Source: Candidatus Planktophila sulfonica
GTDB taxonomy: Bacteria; Actinomycetota; Actinomycetes; Nanopelagicales; Nanopelagicaceae
Length of the DNA: 64,000 nucleotides
Direction: 5' to 3'
NCBI RefSeq assembly: GCF_002288065.1
Contig: NZ_CP016773.1
Location: 1,178,001-1,242,000, forward strand
In this document: one piece after another, positions 34,356 through 41,577 of the stretch
Layout of the letters: every line of letters starts with the position of its first letter
Position numbering within the stretch: the stretch's first letter is position 1
Position numbers and translations under genes: made by a program
The notes under the pieces: generated by a model
Database searches by the model: none
What the model was told of the DNA's origin: nothing
What the model saw: only the letters and a program-made list of their open reading frames with translations

Positions 34356-35231
34356 TAACTTGATTCGCTCTTGAGCAATCGCAGCGCCCAGCAATACCAC
34401 TAGAGCCCCAACTGGTTCATGCCAGGTTACTTTCTCATTCAAGAAGATAACTCCCACAATCACCGCAACGAGCGGTGTTAAGTAAGTGACGCTACTTGCA
34501 ATCGCACTTCCTGCAATCTCCATCACTCGGAAGTTCCAGAGGTATGCGAAACCACTTCCAAAGACACCAAGCCCGAGCATTCCAAGAAGCGGGCCAATTT
34601 TGTATTCGTCTTTAGCGATTCCATCAAAGAGATAGAAAGGCAGAAGCGTTGCTGCGGCCAAAGTTAGTTGGGTCGCGACAATCGATTCTGGCTTTAATTT
34701 ATAAGGCATAACAAATCTGCGGGTATATGGATATGAGATTCCATAGCAAGCAACCGCAGCTAACAGAACGAGGATTGCCCAGAGCGGGTTATCTCCCAAT
34801 CCTTTCCAAGCTCCGAGAACTGTAAGTACTCCGAGGAAGCCGATGAATAATCCGAATATTTGGAAGGCCTTTGGCTTCTCTTCGCGATTAACAACCAAGA
34901 TTGCAATCAAGGTCATCAGCGGTGTAACTGCATTGATGATGCCTGCAAGAACTGATGTCACTTCTGTTTCAGCAAGAGCAAAGAAGATTCCAGGAATTAC
35001 ATTGAGCAGCAGAGCCACGATCCATAGGTGAAAGAGAACCTTGCGATCGGTTGGTAGTCGGAAACCGCGAAGCTTTGCAACAATCAAGAGCGTTGCCGCA
35101 CCTAGGGCGCATCTTCCGAATGCGACTCCGAAAGGAGTCAGGAATTCAAGACCGAGTTTGATGAAGATAAAGGAACAGCCCCAGACAATTCCTACAGCGA
35201 TATAAGTAGGAATCCAGGACTTATTTTTCAT
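34332..35231 (-). CDS. EamA/DMT-family membrane transporter
   Basis: The 299-residue protein has ten hydrophobic segments in two EamA repeats of five, e.g. YIAVGIVWGCSFIFIKLGLEF at the N-terminus and ASSVTYLTPLVAVIVGVIFL in the second repeat. The GCSF and LTPLVAVIVG patterns are typical of RhaT/PecM-type drug/metabolite exporters. Substrate unknown. The ATG lies only 18 nt from the 3' end of tRNA-Lys on the same strand, and TATCTT lies exactly 6 nt upstream of it, so translation may start on a leaderless transcript. Confidence 0.88.
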   Translation of the reverse strand: MKNKSWIPTYIAVGIVWGCSFIFIKLGLEFLTPFGVAFGRCALGAATLLIVAKLRGFRLPTDRKVLFHLWIVALLLNVIPGIFFALAETEVTSVLAGIINAVTPLMTLIAILVVNREEKPKAFQIFGLFIGFLGVLTVLGAWKGLGDNPLWAILVLLAAVACYGISYPYTRRFVMPYKLKPESIVATQLTLAAATLLPFYLFDGIAKDEYKIGPLLGMLGLGVFGSGFAYLWNFRVMEIAGSAIASSVTYLTPLVAVIVGVIFLNEKVTWHEPVGALVVLLGAAIAQERIKLLQRKSNG

Positions 35232-35237
35232 AGCGAG

Positions 35238-35243
35238 AAGATA
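35238..35243 (-). promoter_or_regulatory. Leaderless -10 box of the EamA transporter gene
   Basis: Minus-strand TATCTT lies exactly 6 nt before the ATG at 35231, in the 18-nt gap to tRNA-Lys. Confidence 0.45.
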
Positions 35244-35249
35244 CAGGTG

Positions 35250-35322
35250 TGGGCCCTGTCGGGCTCGAACCGACGACCCACGGATTAAAAGTCCGTTGCT
35301 CTACCGACTGAGCTAAAGGCCC
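35250..35322 (-). tRNA. tRNA-Lys (anticodon TTT)
   Basis: The minus strand folds into a complete 73-nt cloverleaf: acceptor GGGCCTT/AGGGCCC, D stem GCTC/GAGC, anticodon stem ACGGA/TCCGT with loop CTTTTAA, and T arm GTCGG-TTCGAGC-CCGAC, discriminator A. The TTT anticodon reads AAA/AAG. CCA is not encoded. It lies between tsaC and the EamA gene on the same strand. Confidence 0.95.
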
Positions 35323-35351
35323 CAACTAAATAACTGGCGCAGTCTACTACC

Positions 35352-36317
35352 TCAGCGACCACGGCTGGCACGCAGTAATCGGTCGCGAATTGCCACAGAG
35401 ATATCGTCACCAGAAGGCTGGTGCACGACAACTCGAGATAACGATTGCTCATCCGCGCTTCGAAGAGATGTGTAGAGAACTCGTGCAAAATCTTCATTGC
35501 TCTGCGGCGAAGATAAACGAATTACACCATCAGGTGTCGGAGTTGAAGCGAGTGCAATAAATCCATCGCCATTTTCGGGAGCGATATCAAGAACCACCTG
35601 CGCATTAGGTGAGTAGTGATTCTCCAGTGATCCACTGACGCGAATTTCCGTTGCATCGTATGAAATATCAATCCCTGTGACAGCCTCAATCATCTCTTCT
35701 GTGATTGCACCGGGGCGCAATATCTTTGGACTTTCTGTTGTGCAATCGATAATCGTTGATTCAACTCCAACTAGCGATGGTCCACCTTCAAGTAAGACAT
35801 CTTCAGGCGCTAAGTATTGCGATAGTTCATCGCTGACTGCTTGGGCAGTTGTTGGAGAAACATGGCCAAAGCGATTAGCACTTGGTGCTGCAACTCCCTT
35901 GCCACCAAGTTTCTTAAATTCGCTCAGAAGTGCAAGTGCAATCACATGGTTAGGAACACGCAGTCCCACAGTGTCTTGTCCCCCAGTAATGAAATCTTGA
36001 GCAAGGGCAGAGCGCTTGAGAATCAAAGTCATTGGGCCTGGCCAGAAATTGCGAGCAAGTGCGATTGCATAATCTGGGATGTCATCTGACCAATCAGCGA
36101 TATCTTGCATATCGCCAACATGAACGATGAGCGGATGATCTGCAGGGCGACCCTTTGCTTCATAAATGCGAGCAACAGCAGATGCATTGGTGGCATCAGC
36201 ACCTAATCCGTAGACAGTCTCGGTTGGAAATGCGACCAGGTGGCCTGCCTGCAAGGTCTGGGCGGCGCGAGCCATCGCATCGGCTGTGCACTTAGATACG
36301 AATTGCCCGCTAGTCAT
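35352..36317 (-). CDS. tsaC: L-threonylcarbamoyladenylate synthase, Sua5 type
   Basis: It makes threonylcarbamoyl-AMP for the t6A37 modification of ANN-decoding tRNAs. I use the ATG at 36317 (321 residues, MTSGQFVSKC), with GATAAT 7 nt upstream; a longer frame to a GTG at 36356 has no support. The YrdC domain shows FPTETVYGLGADATN, KGRPADHPLIVHV, FWPGPMTLIL, TVGLRVPNH and APSANRFGHVSPTTA. The last ~110 residues form the Sua5-specific C-terminal domain (ITEEMIEAVTGIDISYDATE...), so this is the long Sua5 form, not the short TsaC. It is divergent from the glycosyltransferase gene with 39 bp between starts. Confidence 0.93.
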   Translation of the reverse strand: MTSGQFVSKCTADAMARAAQTLQAGHLVAFPTETVYGLGADATNASAVARIYEAKGRPADHPLIVHVGDMQDIADWSDDIPDYAIALARNFWPGPMTLILKRSALAQDFITGGQDTVGLRVPNHVIALALLSEFKKLGGKGVAAPSANRFGHVSPTTAQAVSDELSQYLAPEDVLLEGGPSLVGVESTIIDCTTESPKILRPGAITEEMIEAVTGIDISYDATEIRVSGSLENHYSPNAQVVLDIAPENGDGFIALASTPTPDGVIRLSSPQSNEDFARVLYTSLRSADEQSLSRVVVHQPSGDDISVAIRDRLLRASRGR

Positions 36318-36324
36318 AAGTTCA

Positions 36325-36330
36325 ATTATC
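36325..36330 (-). promoter_or_regulatory. Candidate -10 box of tsaC/sua5
   Basis: Minus-strand GATAAT (5/6 to TATAAT) lies 7 nt before the ATG at 36317, in the 39-bp divergent region. Confidence 0.4.
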
Positions 36331-36356
36331 CAGCCTTTTTGCGAGAAGATAACCAC

Positions 36357-37496
36357 ATGGCTGAGCGCATCAAAGTTATGCAGATCATCGCCCGCATGAA
36401 TGTGGGTGGTCCAGCCGTCATTGTTGCCGAGTTAATGCGCGGCCTTGATTCCTCACGATTCGAACAAGTTCTTATCACCGGTTACTGCGATGAAACAGAA
36501 GCTGATTATCTGGATGAAGTTGCTACCGATATCAAGGCAACTCGCATTGCAGGTCTTGGTCGCTCGGTTTCGCCGATTGCCGACTTAAAAGCATTTATTG
36601 GATTAGTACAGAAGATTAGAACTTTTAAACCCGATGTCATCCATACCCATACAGCTAAGGCTGGCGTGCTTGGTCGTTTGGCTTCGATCATTGCAGGGCG
36701 TGGAGCGACTCGTATCCATACCTTCCATGGCCACTTACTTCACGGTTATTTTGCAGGGTGGAAGACCTCACTTGTTATCGCCATTGAGAAGTTCTTAGCA
36801 AAGCGCACTCACTTTCTTGTTGCCATTGGCAATGAAGTAAAGAACGACCTGATCCATGCTGGCATTGGAAGTGCAGATCAATACAGTGTCTTCTTCCCAG
36901 GACTACCAGCGCCTCACACTGCGAGCAAGTCAGAACTTCGAAAGAACCTCGAGCTAGACCCAGCCACTATTTACTGCACCTTTGTTGGCCGCCTCACTCA
37001 GATTAAACGCCCTGATCGTTTACTCGATATCTCAGCTGCAATGGTGAAGCGAGAAGTTGCTATCCATTTCTTAGTTGCCGGCGAAGGCGAACTCTTTGAG
37101 AGTTCGAAGGCTCGCGCTGCTGCAGAGAACTTGCCCGTTACCTTCCTAGGCTGGCGTAAAGATATTGATGACTTATTTGCAGCCAGCGATATCGCAATTC
37201 TTACCAGCGATAATGAAGGTATTCCGCTGACTTTGATTCAAGCGGCGCAGGCAGGGCTTCCAATCGTTGCTCCAGCTGTTGGATCGATTTCAGATATTGT
37301 CGACAACGATAAAACAGGCTTCCTTACTTCACCTCAACCAGGTGGAATGGCTAGTGCGTTAAGCGCTCTAGCGACCGATTCAGAGCTGCGAAATCGACTT
37401 GGTTCTGCGGGCAAAGCGCATGCTCATGAGTATTTCTCGCTAGAGCGAATGCTCCGAGATCACACAGAAATCTATAACCGCTCACACAATAAGTAA
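36357..37496 (+). CDS. GT4-family glycosyltransferase
   Basis: The 379-residue GT-B fold enzyme starts at the ATG at 36357 (MAERIKVMQIIARMNVGGPA); the frame extends upstream into tsaC antisense but without support. The N-terminal acceptor domain has NVGGPAVIVAELMRGL and VIHTHTAKAGVLGRLAS; the C-terminal donor domain has FVGRLTQIKRPDRLLD and LTSDNEGIPLTLIQAAQAGLPIVA. In the EX7E element the first Glu is present, but the second position is Gln (EGIPLTLIQ), where Glu is usual. It probably adds a sugar to a cell-surface glycan or lipid; the substrate is unknown. The WecA/MraY-like gene at 39-40 kb could supply a lipid-linked acceptor. Confidence 0.88.
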   Translation: MAERIKVMQIIARMNVGGPAVIVAELMRGLDSSRFEQVLITGYCDETEADYLDEVATDIKATRIAGLGRSVSPIADLKAFIGLVQKIRTFKPDVIHTHTAKAGVLGRLASIIAGRGATRIHTFHGHLLHGYFAGWKTSLVIAIEKFLAKRTHFLVAIGNEVKNDLIHAGIGSADQYSVFFPGLPAPHTASKSELRKNLELDPATIYCTFVGRLTQIKRPDRLLDISAAMVKREVAIHFLVAGEGELFESSKARAAAENLPVTFLGWRKDIDDLFAASDIAILTSDNEGIPLTLIQAAQAGLPIVAPAVGSISDIVDNDKTGFLTSPQPGGMASALSALATDSELRNRLGSAGKAHAHEYFSLERMLRDHTEIYNRSHNK

Positions 37497-37498
37497 GA

Positions 37499-37504
37499 GA
37501 TAAT
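37499..37504 (+). promoter_or_regulatory. Leaderless -10 box of the SIMPL gene
   Basis: GATAAT (5/6 to TATAAT) lies exactly 6 nt before the ATG at 37511. Confidence 0.45.
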
Positions 37505-37510
37505 AGGTTT

Positions 37511-38218
37511 ATGACAACTCGTAAACGTATCTCCGTAATTGCCCTTTTGATGACTGTTGCTGCGGGAGTTCTAAGCCCTGCAGCTGAAGCAGCAGCAACT
37601 CGCTACATCACAGTCTCAGCACAAGGCGTCGTAAAAGTTGTCCCAGATGCAGTTCGAATCAACGCAACTGCTACCGCTGTAGCTGCAACAAGCAAAGAAG
37701 CCCTTGCTGCAACAGCAAAGACTGCAACAGCAGTTCGTGCGGCACTTAAGACAGCAAAGATTGATACAAAAGATATTGCCACTCAGAGCGTTACGGTCTA
37801 TCCGGAATATAAGTACACCAATGACGGTGGATCTACTCTGACTGGATACCGCGGTTCACAGTCATTTACCATCACGGTTCGCGCTGCTGATACAGCAGGC
37901 GCACTCGTTGATTCACTCGTTGCAGCCGGTGGCGATAATTTGCAGATCAATGGCGCAACACCATTCGTACTTGATTCAACAAAATCACTCGAAGCAGCAC
38001 GAGCTGCTGCAGTAAAGAGCGCTAAAGCAAAAGCATCTTCCTATGCAAAGTTAATGGGAGCAAAGCTCGGCAAAGTTAATTACCTCATTGAGAATTCTGC
38101 TCCTACAAATTACACACCTGTGATGGCTGTTGCTAAAGCAGAATCTGATGCAACGGTGATTGATTTAGGTCAGCAAGATGTGACCATTGCCGTCACAGTT
38201 CAGTGGGCTCTGCTCTAA
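37511..38218 (+). CDS. Secreted SIMPL-domain (DUF541) protein
   Basis: The 235-residue product has a signal peptide (VIALLMTVAAGVLSPAAEAAA). The mature part is a SIMPL domain: ITVSAQGVVKVVPDAVRINATATAV at the start, TVYPEYKYTNDGGSTLTGYRGSQSFTITVRA in the middle, and LEAARAAAVKSAKAKASSYAKLMGAKLGKVNYL near the end (each quoted in part). Members form ring-like oligomers outside the membrane; roles range from oxidative stress to signalling and are not settled. It starts 14 bp after the glycosyltransferase gene but has its own -10 box. Confidence 0.88.
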   Translation: MTTRKRISVIALLMTVAAGVLSPAAEAAATRYITVSAQGVVKVVPDAVRINATATAVAATSKEALAATAKTATAVRAALKTAKIDTKDIATQSVTVYPEYKYTNDGGSTLTGYRGSQSFTITVRAADTAGALVDSLVAAGGDNLQINGATPFVLDSTKSLEAARAAAVKSAKAKASSYAKLMGAKLGKVNYLIENSAPTNYTPVMAVAKAESDATVIDLGQQDVTIAVTVQWALL

Positions 38219-38251
38219 AACTGCCCGTTTTCTAGGGTCTTTTTCGCGAGT

Positions 38252-38280
38252 TTGGTCGTGCACGCTTAAGAAGGTACGAT
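38252..38280 (+). promoter_or_regulatory. Promoter of the tRNA-Glu/tRNA-Asp unit
   Basis: TTGGTC (38252-38257), a 17-nt spacer and TACGAT (38275-38280) predict a start near 38287, about 9 nt before tRNA-Glu. Confidence 0.6.
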
Positions 38281-38295
38281 TTGCGAGCCTCAAAC

Positions 38296-38368
38296 GTCCC
38301 CATCGTCTAGGGGCCTAGGACATCGCCCTTTCACGGCGGTAACACGGGTTCGAATCCCGTTGGGGGCA
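38296..38368 (+). tRNA. tRNA-Glu (anticodon TTC)
   Basis: A 73-nt cloverleaf: acceptor GTCCCCA/TGGGGGC, D stem GTCT/GGAC (with one G-T pair), anticodon stem TCGCC/GGCGG with loop CTTTCAC, and T arm ACGGG-TTCGAAT-CCCGT, discriminator A. CCA is not encoded. Confidence 0.95.
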
Positions 38369-38404
38369 CTCGAGGTAGCAAGAAGTACGGCTTTGATTTA
38401 TCAA

Positions 38405-38478
38405 GGCCCGGTAGCGCAGTTGGTTAGCGCGCCGCCCTGTCACGGCGGAGGTCGCGGGTTCAAGTCCCGTCCGGGTCG
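38405..38478 (+). tRNA. tRNA-Asp (anticodon GTC)
   Basis: A 74-nt cloverleaf: acceptor GGCCCGG/CCGGGTC, D stem GCGC/GCGC, anticodon stem CCGCC/GGCGG with loop CTGTCAC, T arm GCGGG-TTCAAGT-CCCGT, discriminator G as is usual for tRNA-Asp. It is 36 nt after tRNA-Glu and followed at once by a strong terminator. Confidence 0.95.
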
Positions 38479-38480
38479 CG

Positions 38481-38516
38481 AAAGAAGAGAGTGTCCACAC
38501 GCTCTCTTCTTTTTTT
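38481..38516 (+). terminator. Rho-independent terminator after tRNA-Asp
   Basis: A 14-bp stem (38481-38494 with 38499-38512, including one G-T pair) with a CCAC loop, running into a T tract to 38516. It closes the tRNA-Glu/Asp unit and separates it from tRNA-Phe. It is the clearest factor-independent terminator in the window. Confidence 0.88.
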
Positions 38517-38544
38517 AACATAGCAATAACTACAACTACATATT

Positions 38545-38618
38545 GGCTCGGTAGCTCAGTTGGTACGAGCGCGCGACTGAAAATCGTGAGGTCGACAGTT
38601 CGATCCTGTCCCGAGCCA
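38545..38618 (+). tRNA. tRNA-Phe (anticodon GAA)
   Basis: A 74-nt cloverleaf: acceptor GGCTCGG/CCGAGCC, D stem GCTC/GAGC, anticodon stem CGCGA/TCGTG with loop CTGAAAA (one G-T pair in the stem), T arm GACAG-TTCGATC-CTGTC, discriminator A. It lies after the terminator, so it needs its own promoter in 38517-38544, where I see no convincing box. Confidence 0.94.
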
Positions 38619-38632
38619 CAAGTGCTTCTTCA

Positions 38633-38923
38633 TTACAGAAGTTTGGGTTCGCCCATTAACTCTTCAAGCTTTGCTTGGAGAGTTTTTTTATCTCCATCGA
38701 CTAATAACCGTTTATCGCGACCCAGTTCGCCAAAGACAATTGTGAAATCACGGGCTCGCAGATTAAAAGCGCTAGCTAACTCTTTTATAACTGCTTGATT
38801 GGCTTTGCCATCGACTGCAGGAGCTTGCACTGCAACGATTAATCGAGGGGGTTCTCCAACGCTTCCGCCAACTTTATTTCGCGAAGCGTTTGGTCGAACT
38901 CTAATTTCAAGAAGAAATGGCAC
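38633..38923 (-). CDS. DUF167/YggU-family protein
   Basis: The 96-residue protein has the family pattern IRVRPNASRNKVGG near the N-terminus, IVAVQAPAVDGKANQAVIKELASAF in the middle (KANxxxIxxL is diagnostic) and VFGELGRDKRLLVDG near the end. The function of this widespread family is unknown. The start is a GTG 14 nt downstream of the DUF5302 stop, so the two are probably cotranscribed. It converges on tRNA-Phe with 14 bp between. Confidence 0.88.
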   Translation of the reverse strand: MPFLLEIRVRPNASRNKVGGSVGEPPRLIVAVQAPAVDGKANQAVIKELASAFNLRARDFTIVFGELGRDKRLLVDGDKKTLQAKLEELMGEPKLL

Positions 38924-38937
38924 TGCTAGAAGAAAAT

Positions 38938-39129
38938 TTAGCCTGCAGAACCTGAGCCAGATGGTCCGGCCTTACGCTGAACTTGTGGAGCTCCACCGCT
39001 GCGTTGTCCGCCGCGAATCTTTGATCCTGATTCAGAATGTGTTTGAGTGCCTGGAGCGCCCTTCTTATTCTTCTTTGCTTCAAGGGCAGCAAGCATTCTT
39101 GCTTTCATGTCATCATTCTTATCGGCCAT
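38938..39129 (-). CDS. Small DUF5302-like protein
   Basis: The 63-residue protein is polar and low complexity: MADKNDDMKARMLAALEAKK, then a Gly/Ser/Lys-rich part and a QVQRKAG segment near the C-terminus. This layout (acidic start, short helix, SKI-x-GG-Q-x, and x-RRKxG end) matches the small actinobacterial DUF5302 proteins, of unknown function. TAGACT exactly 6 nt before the ATG suggests a leaderless promoter overlapping the end of the upstream wecA-like gene. Confidence 0.65.
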   Translation of the reverse strand: MADKNDDMKARMLAALEAKKNKKGAPGTQTHSESGSKIRGGQRSGGAPQVQRKAGPSGSGSAG

Positions 39130-39135
39130 GGTGAG

Positions 39136-39141
39136 AGTCTA
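39136..39141 (-). promoter_or_regulatory. Leaderless -10 box of the DUF5302-like gene
   Basis: Minus-strand TAGACT lies exactly 6 nt before the ATG at 39129 and overlaps the TAG stop of the upstream gene. Confidence 0.45.
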
Positions 39142-40179
39142 CCCCTCAGATGGAATTCGTAAGAAGAAAATCAGTTTTGCAACCCACACTGTTGCTCCAA
39201 AGATGATGAGCGGCAGACCGTATGTATCCGGCCATGTATAGATTGCAAGAGCGATAAAGCCGTAGAAGGCCGCTAAACCCCACAGCGTGAAAGCTGTGAT
39301 GCGCCGGTTTAGACCTTCGCGCATTAGGCGATGTGACAAGTGATCGCGTCCACCTTGGAATGGAGAGATGCCGCGATAAAGGCGTGAAATAACGGCGACG
39401 GTGGTGTCGAGAATCGGTGTTGCCATTAAGAAGAGCGGAATAGCAAGTGATTTATAGGAAGGAATTACTCCAGGGCTTAAACGAATCGTGAGCACCGAGA
39501 TGATGATTCCAAGGAAGAGAGAGCCCGCATCTCCCATGTAAATCTTGGCAGGGTGGCGGTTCCAGATAAGAAAGCCTGCAGTTGCGCCTGCTGTAACGAT
39601 TGCAAGTGCGCTGACCAAAATCTGTTGGCGGTCATAGGCGATAAAGAAGAGGAAGAAGGTAATAACTGCAACTGTTCCTGCTGCTCCACCATCGTGGTTA
39701 TCGAAGAAGTTAATTGAATTACAGACGCCGACGATCCAGAGAACGGTGATCGAGTAGTTAAGTAGGTGGTTATTGAAGGCAAATCCCATTGTGTCGGTAA
39801 CGGTCAAAATGACTGCAACGATGATTCCAGTGAAAGTCTGAGCAACGAGACGAGGCCATGGTTCAAGACCTTTGAGGTCATCCCAAAGCCCCATCGCTGA
39901 AATTGCAATTGCAGGTACAAGAACAAAGCTTGCAAGTTTCAAGCTATCAATTGAGAAATCGACGGCAAGGATTGATCCGTAGGATGCAGAAACGATTCCG
40001 ATAGCAATCGCAACTCCACCTAAATAAGGAACTGGCTCCTTCTGAGCTTTGCGAGCAAGTGTCGGTGCATCGACTGCGCCAACACGCAAAGCGACATTAC
40101 GAATTGGCGGAGTAATGAGTCCAACAAAAACGAGTGTCAGAAAACCGAGTAAGAAAAATTGCTCAATGGAATAGGTCAT
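39139..40179 (-). CDS. MraY/WecA-family undecaprenyl-phosphate sugar-1-phosphate transferase
   Basis: This is a polytopic membrane enzyme that transfers a phospho-sugar (commonly GlcNAc-1-P) from a UDP-sugar to undecaprenyl phosphate, starting a cell-wall polymer or glycan. The 346-residue protein has ~10-11 helices and the family's catalytic Asp motifs: the cytoplasmic NSINFFDNHDGGAAG, IYMGDAGSLFLG, and the C-terminal GGRDHLSHRLMREG carrying the HIS motif of WecA/TagO rather than MraY. The DNHDGG core differs slightly from the usual D-N-x-DG-L. With the GT4 gene at 36 kb and gmd/fcl at 62 kb it suggests a fucose-containing surface polymer, which is inference. Confidence 0.86.
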   Translation of the reverse strand: MTYSIEQFFLLGFLTLVFVGLITPPIRNVALRVGAVDAPTLARKAQKEPVPYLGGVAIAIGIVSASYGSILAVDFSIDSLKLASFVLVPAIAISAMGLWDDLKGLEPWPRLVAQTFTGIIVAVILTVTDTMGFAFNNHLLNYSITVLWIVGVCNSINFFDNHDGGAAGTVAVITFFLFFIAYDRQQILVSALAIVTAGATAGFLIWNRHPAKIYMGDAGSLFLGIIISVLTIRLSPGVIPSYKSLAIPLFLMATPILDTTVAVISRLYRGISPFQGGRDHLSHRLMREGLNRRITAFTLWGLAAFYGFIALAIYTWPDTYGLPLIIFGATVWVAKLIFFLRIPSEG

Positions 40180-40208
40180 AGTGAAAAGTTCATCTAGCTA
40201 AATAGGTA

Positions 40209-40406
40209 TTAGTTCTGTGCCTTGAAATAATTTGCGCGAAGATCATCGACTTCAGATTTACGATAACGACGGTGGCCACCCAATGTACGAATCGAGGTGA
40301 GCTTTCCTGCCTTTGCCCAGCGAGTAACTGTCTTGGGATCAACACCAAAGAGATCAGCGACTTCGCGTGGGGTAAGGAGTACCTCTGCATCAGGCAGACG
40401 ATTCAT
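40209..40406 (-). CDS. bldC: BldC-type MerR-like winged-helix DNA-binding protein
   Basis: The 65-residue protein is almost all one MerR-type winged helix-turn-helix: LLTPREVADLFGVDPKTVTRWAKAGKL followed by the wing SIRTLGGHRRYRKSEVDDL (quoted in two parts). This is very close to Streptomyces BldC, which oligomerises head-to-tail on direct repeats to control development; its role in a non-sporulating cell is unknown. I choose the ATG at 40406 because GGGAG lies 5-6 nt upstream; a GTG at 40418 gives four extra residues. It lies in the conserved bldC-DUF3073-purM-purF neighbourhood. Confidence 0.92.
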   Translation of the reverse strand: MNRLPDAEVLLTPREVADLFGVDPKTVTRWAKAGKLTSIRTLGGHRRYRKSEVDDLRANYFKAQN

Positions 40407-40475
40407 AAGCTCTCCCACTTAATTCACTCATCGGATGCGGGACTGAAATGTCCGTTTTGCTCCGTAATGACGGGA

Positions 40476-40504
40476 AGTATTCCTCACGAAATCACCTGTG
40501 GCAA
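40476..40504 (-). promoter_or_regulatory. Candidate bldC promoter
   Basis: On the minus strand TTGCCA, a 17-nt spacer and AATACT are found ~70 nt upstream of the bldC start. If correct, the bldC mRNA has a leader of about 60 nt and the gene can be transcribed apart from the purine genes. Confidence 0.4.
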
Positions 40505-40546
40505 TACCGCCGAAGATGAAATCCAAAATGAAATTATCTAGGAGCG

Positions 40547-41362
40547 CTAAATTGCTGATTCGAAGGCTTGAACTGCGCGCCAGCGGGAAACCAAGCGCTC
40601 ATAACCCTGACCTGCGATTGAACCATCGCCGGCTGAGAGCCCAGACAAACTAAATGCAACATCTTCAATGGATGAATCATCATTAATCCCATCAAGGCCT
40701 TGGGCACGAAGTGCTGAATCGAGATAACCGGCCAGCCCACCGTAATCGAGTTCGACAAGTGATTCAGGGTGGAAGAGTTCAAGCCAATCGATCATATTTT
40801 CAATCTCTTGCTCGACAGGACCTTGTCCAAATGCACCAAGAACAGTTTCATGAGACTCGAGTGCACGTTCGCGTGCCTTCGACATTGTGGTGCGAGCAAA
40901 AGAATACGGTCCATCTTCATCTACTCCGCGCACTCGTTCATCGGGAGTAAAAATCGAGAACCAGCGAGGTGGAACAACCCAATTCTCAGTGATGATGTGC
41001 GGCACGCGATCTTCAAGTAGATCAACGCCAGTTGTAATTACCTCTTCGAGTGAAGATGGAATAAAGAATGGCGTGATGGAAGATGGGAGTGAATCTTTAA
41101 AATCATCAAGAGCTGCCCAGCAACGAGTTGCAGTAGACCACGGCGACACATAACGAGTTCCATTGATATCAAGAACGTGTGCACCATCAGGGCGAACGGC
41201 TGGAGGTTCAGGAAAAACTAAACGACGAAGTGCGAGCGCCTGCTCTTCTTTTCGAGAGTCGATTGATGCATCGATATTCTGCCAACGAATTCGGTCGACA
41301 GGTTCGAATGCTGAAAGGGGTTCGTAAATTCGCAGTGATGCGACATACGGCGTTGGTTTCAC
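40547..41362 (-). CDS. Conserved actinobacterial hypothetical protein
   Basis: The 271-residue soluble protein starts from a GTG that overlaps the DUF3073 stop (GTGA). Noted segments are YVASLRIYEPLSAFEPVDRIRW at the start, VLDINGTRYVSPWSTATRCWAAL, and ENWVVPPRWFSIFTPDERV (quoted in part), with a possible helical C-terminus ending RLVSRWRAVQAFES. No catalytic motif is clear. I recognise it only as a protein that tends to accompany DUF3073 and bldC in actinobacteria. It is the last gene of the long purine operon. Confidence 0.65.
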   Translation of the reverse strand: MKPTPYVASLRIYEPLSAFEPVDRIRWQNIDASIDSRKEEQALALRRLVFPEPPAVRPDGAHVLDINGTRYVSPWSTATRCWAALDDFKDSLPSSITPFFIPSSLEEVITTGVDLLEDRVPHIITENWVVPPRWFSIFTPDERVRGVDEDGPYSFARTTMSKARERALESHETVLGAFGQGPVEQEIENMIDWLELFHPESLVELDYGGLAGYLDSALRAQGLDGINDDSSIEDVAFSLSGLSAGDGSIAGQGYERLVSRWRAVQAFESAI

Positions 41363-41535
41363 GCGCGTGGAATGTAATTGCCTTCAGCAAAAGGATCGTC
41401 ATCATCCTGATTCTGCTGATTAGGGACATCTCCGTGGAGTTCCTTAGTAAGGCGATCGAGGTCCATGTCCTGAGAGTTGTACTTCAAATCGCGAGCAACC
41501 TTGGTCTGCTTAGCTTTTGCACGGCCGCGGCCCAT
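41359..41535 (-). CDS. DUF3073 family small protein
   Basis: This 58-residue gene begins MGRGRAKAKQTKVARDLKY, a basic N-terminus, continues with NSQDMDLDRLTKELHGD and ends in an acidic DDDDPFAEGNYIPRA tail. That is the characteristic DUF3073 sequence (Rv0810c family), conserved next to purM across actinobacteria and of unknown function. A perfect GGAGGT Shine-Dalgarno sequence lies about 6 nt upstream of the ATG. Its TGA overlaps the GTG start of the next gene. The bipolar charge suggests binding to nucleic acid or ribosomes, but this is only a guess. Confidence 0.92.
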   Translation of the reverse strand: MGRGRAKAKQTKVARDLKYNSQDMDLDRLTKELHGDVPNQQNQDDDDPFAEGNYIPRA

Positions 41536-41577
41536 GGGCGACCTCCTTACGAATAGCTGATGTGCCAGGCGCGTAGG

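Noticed and set aside
35677-36000. 107-residue plus-strand frame antisense to tsaC
   Set aside because: Shadow frame of the Sua5 gene; no start signal.
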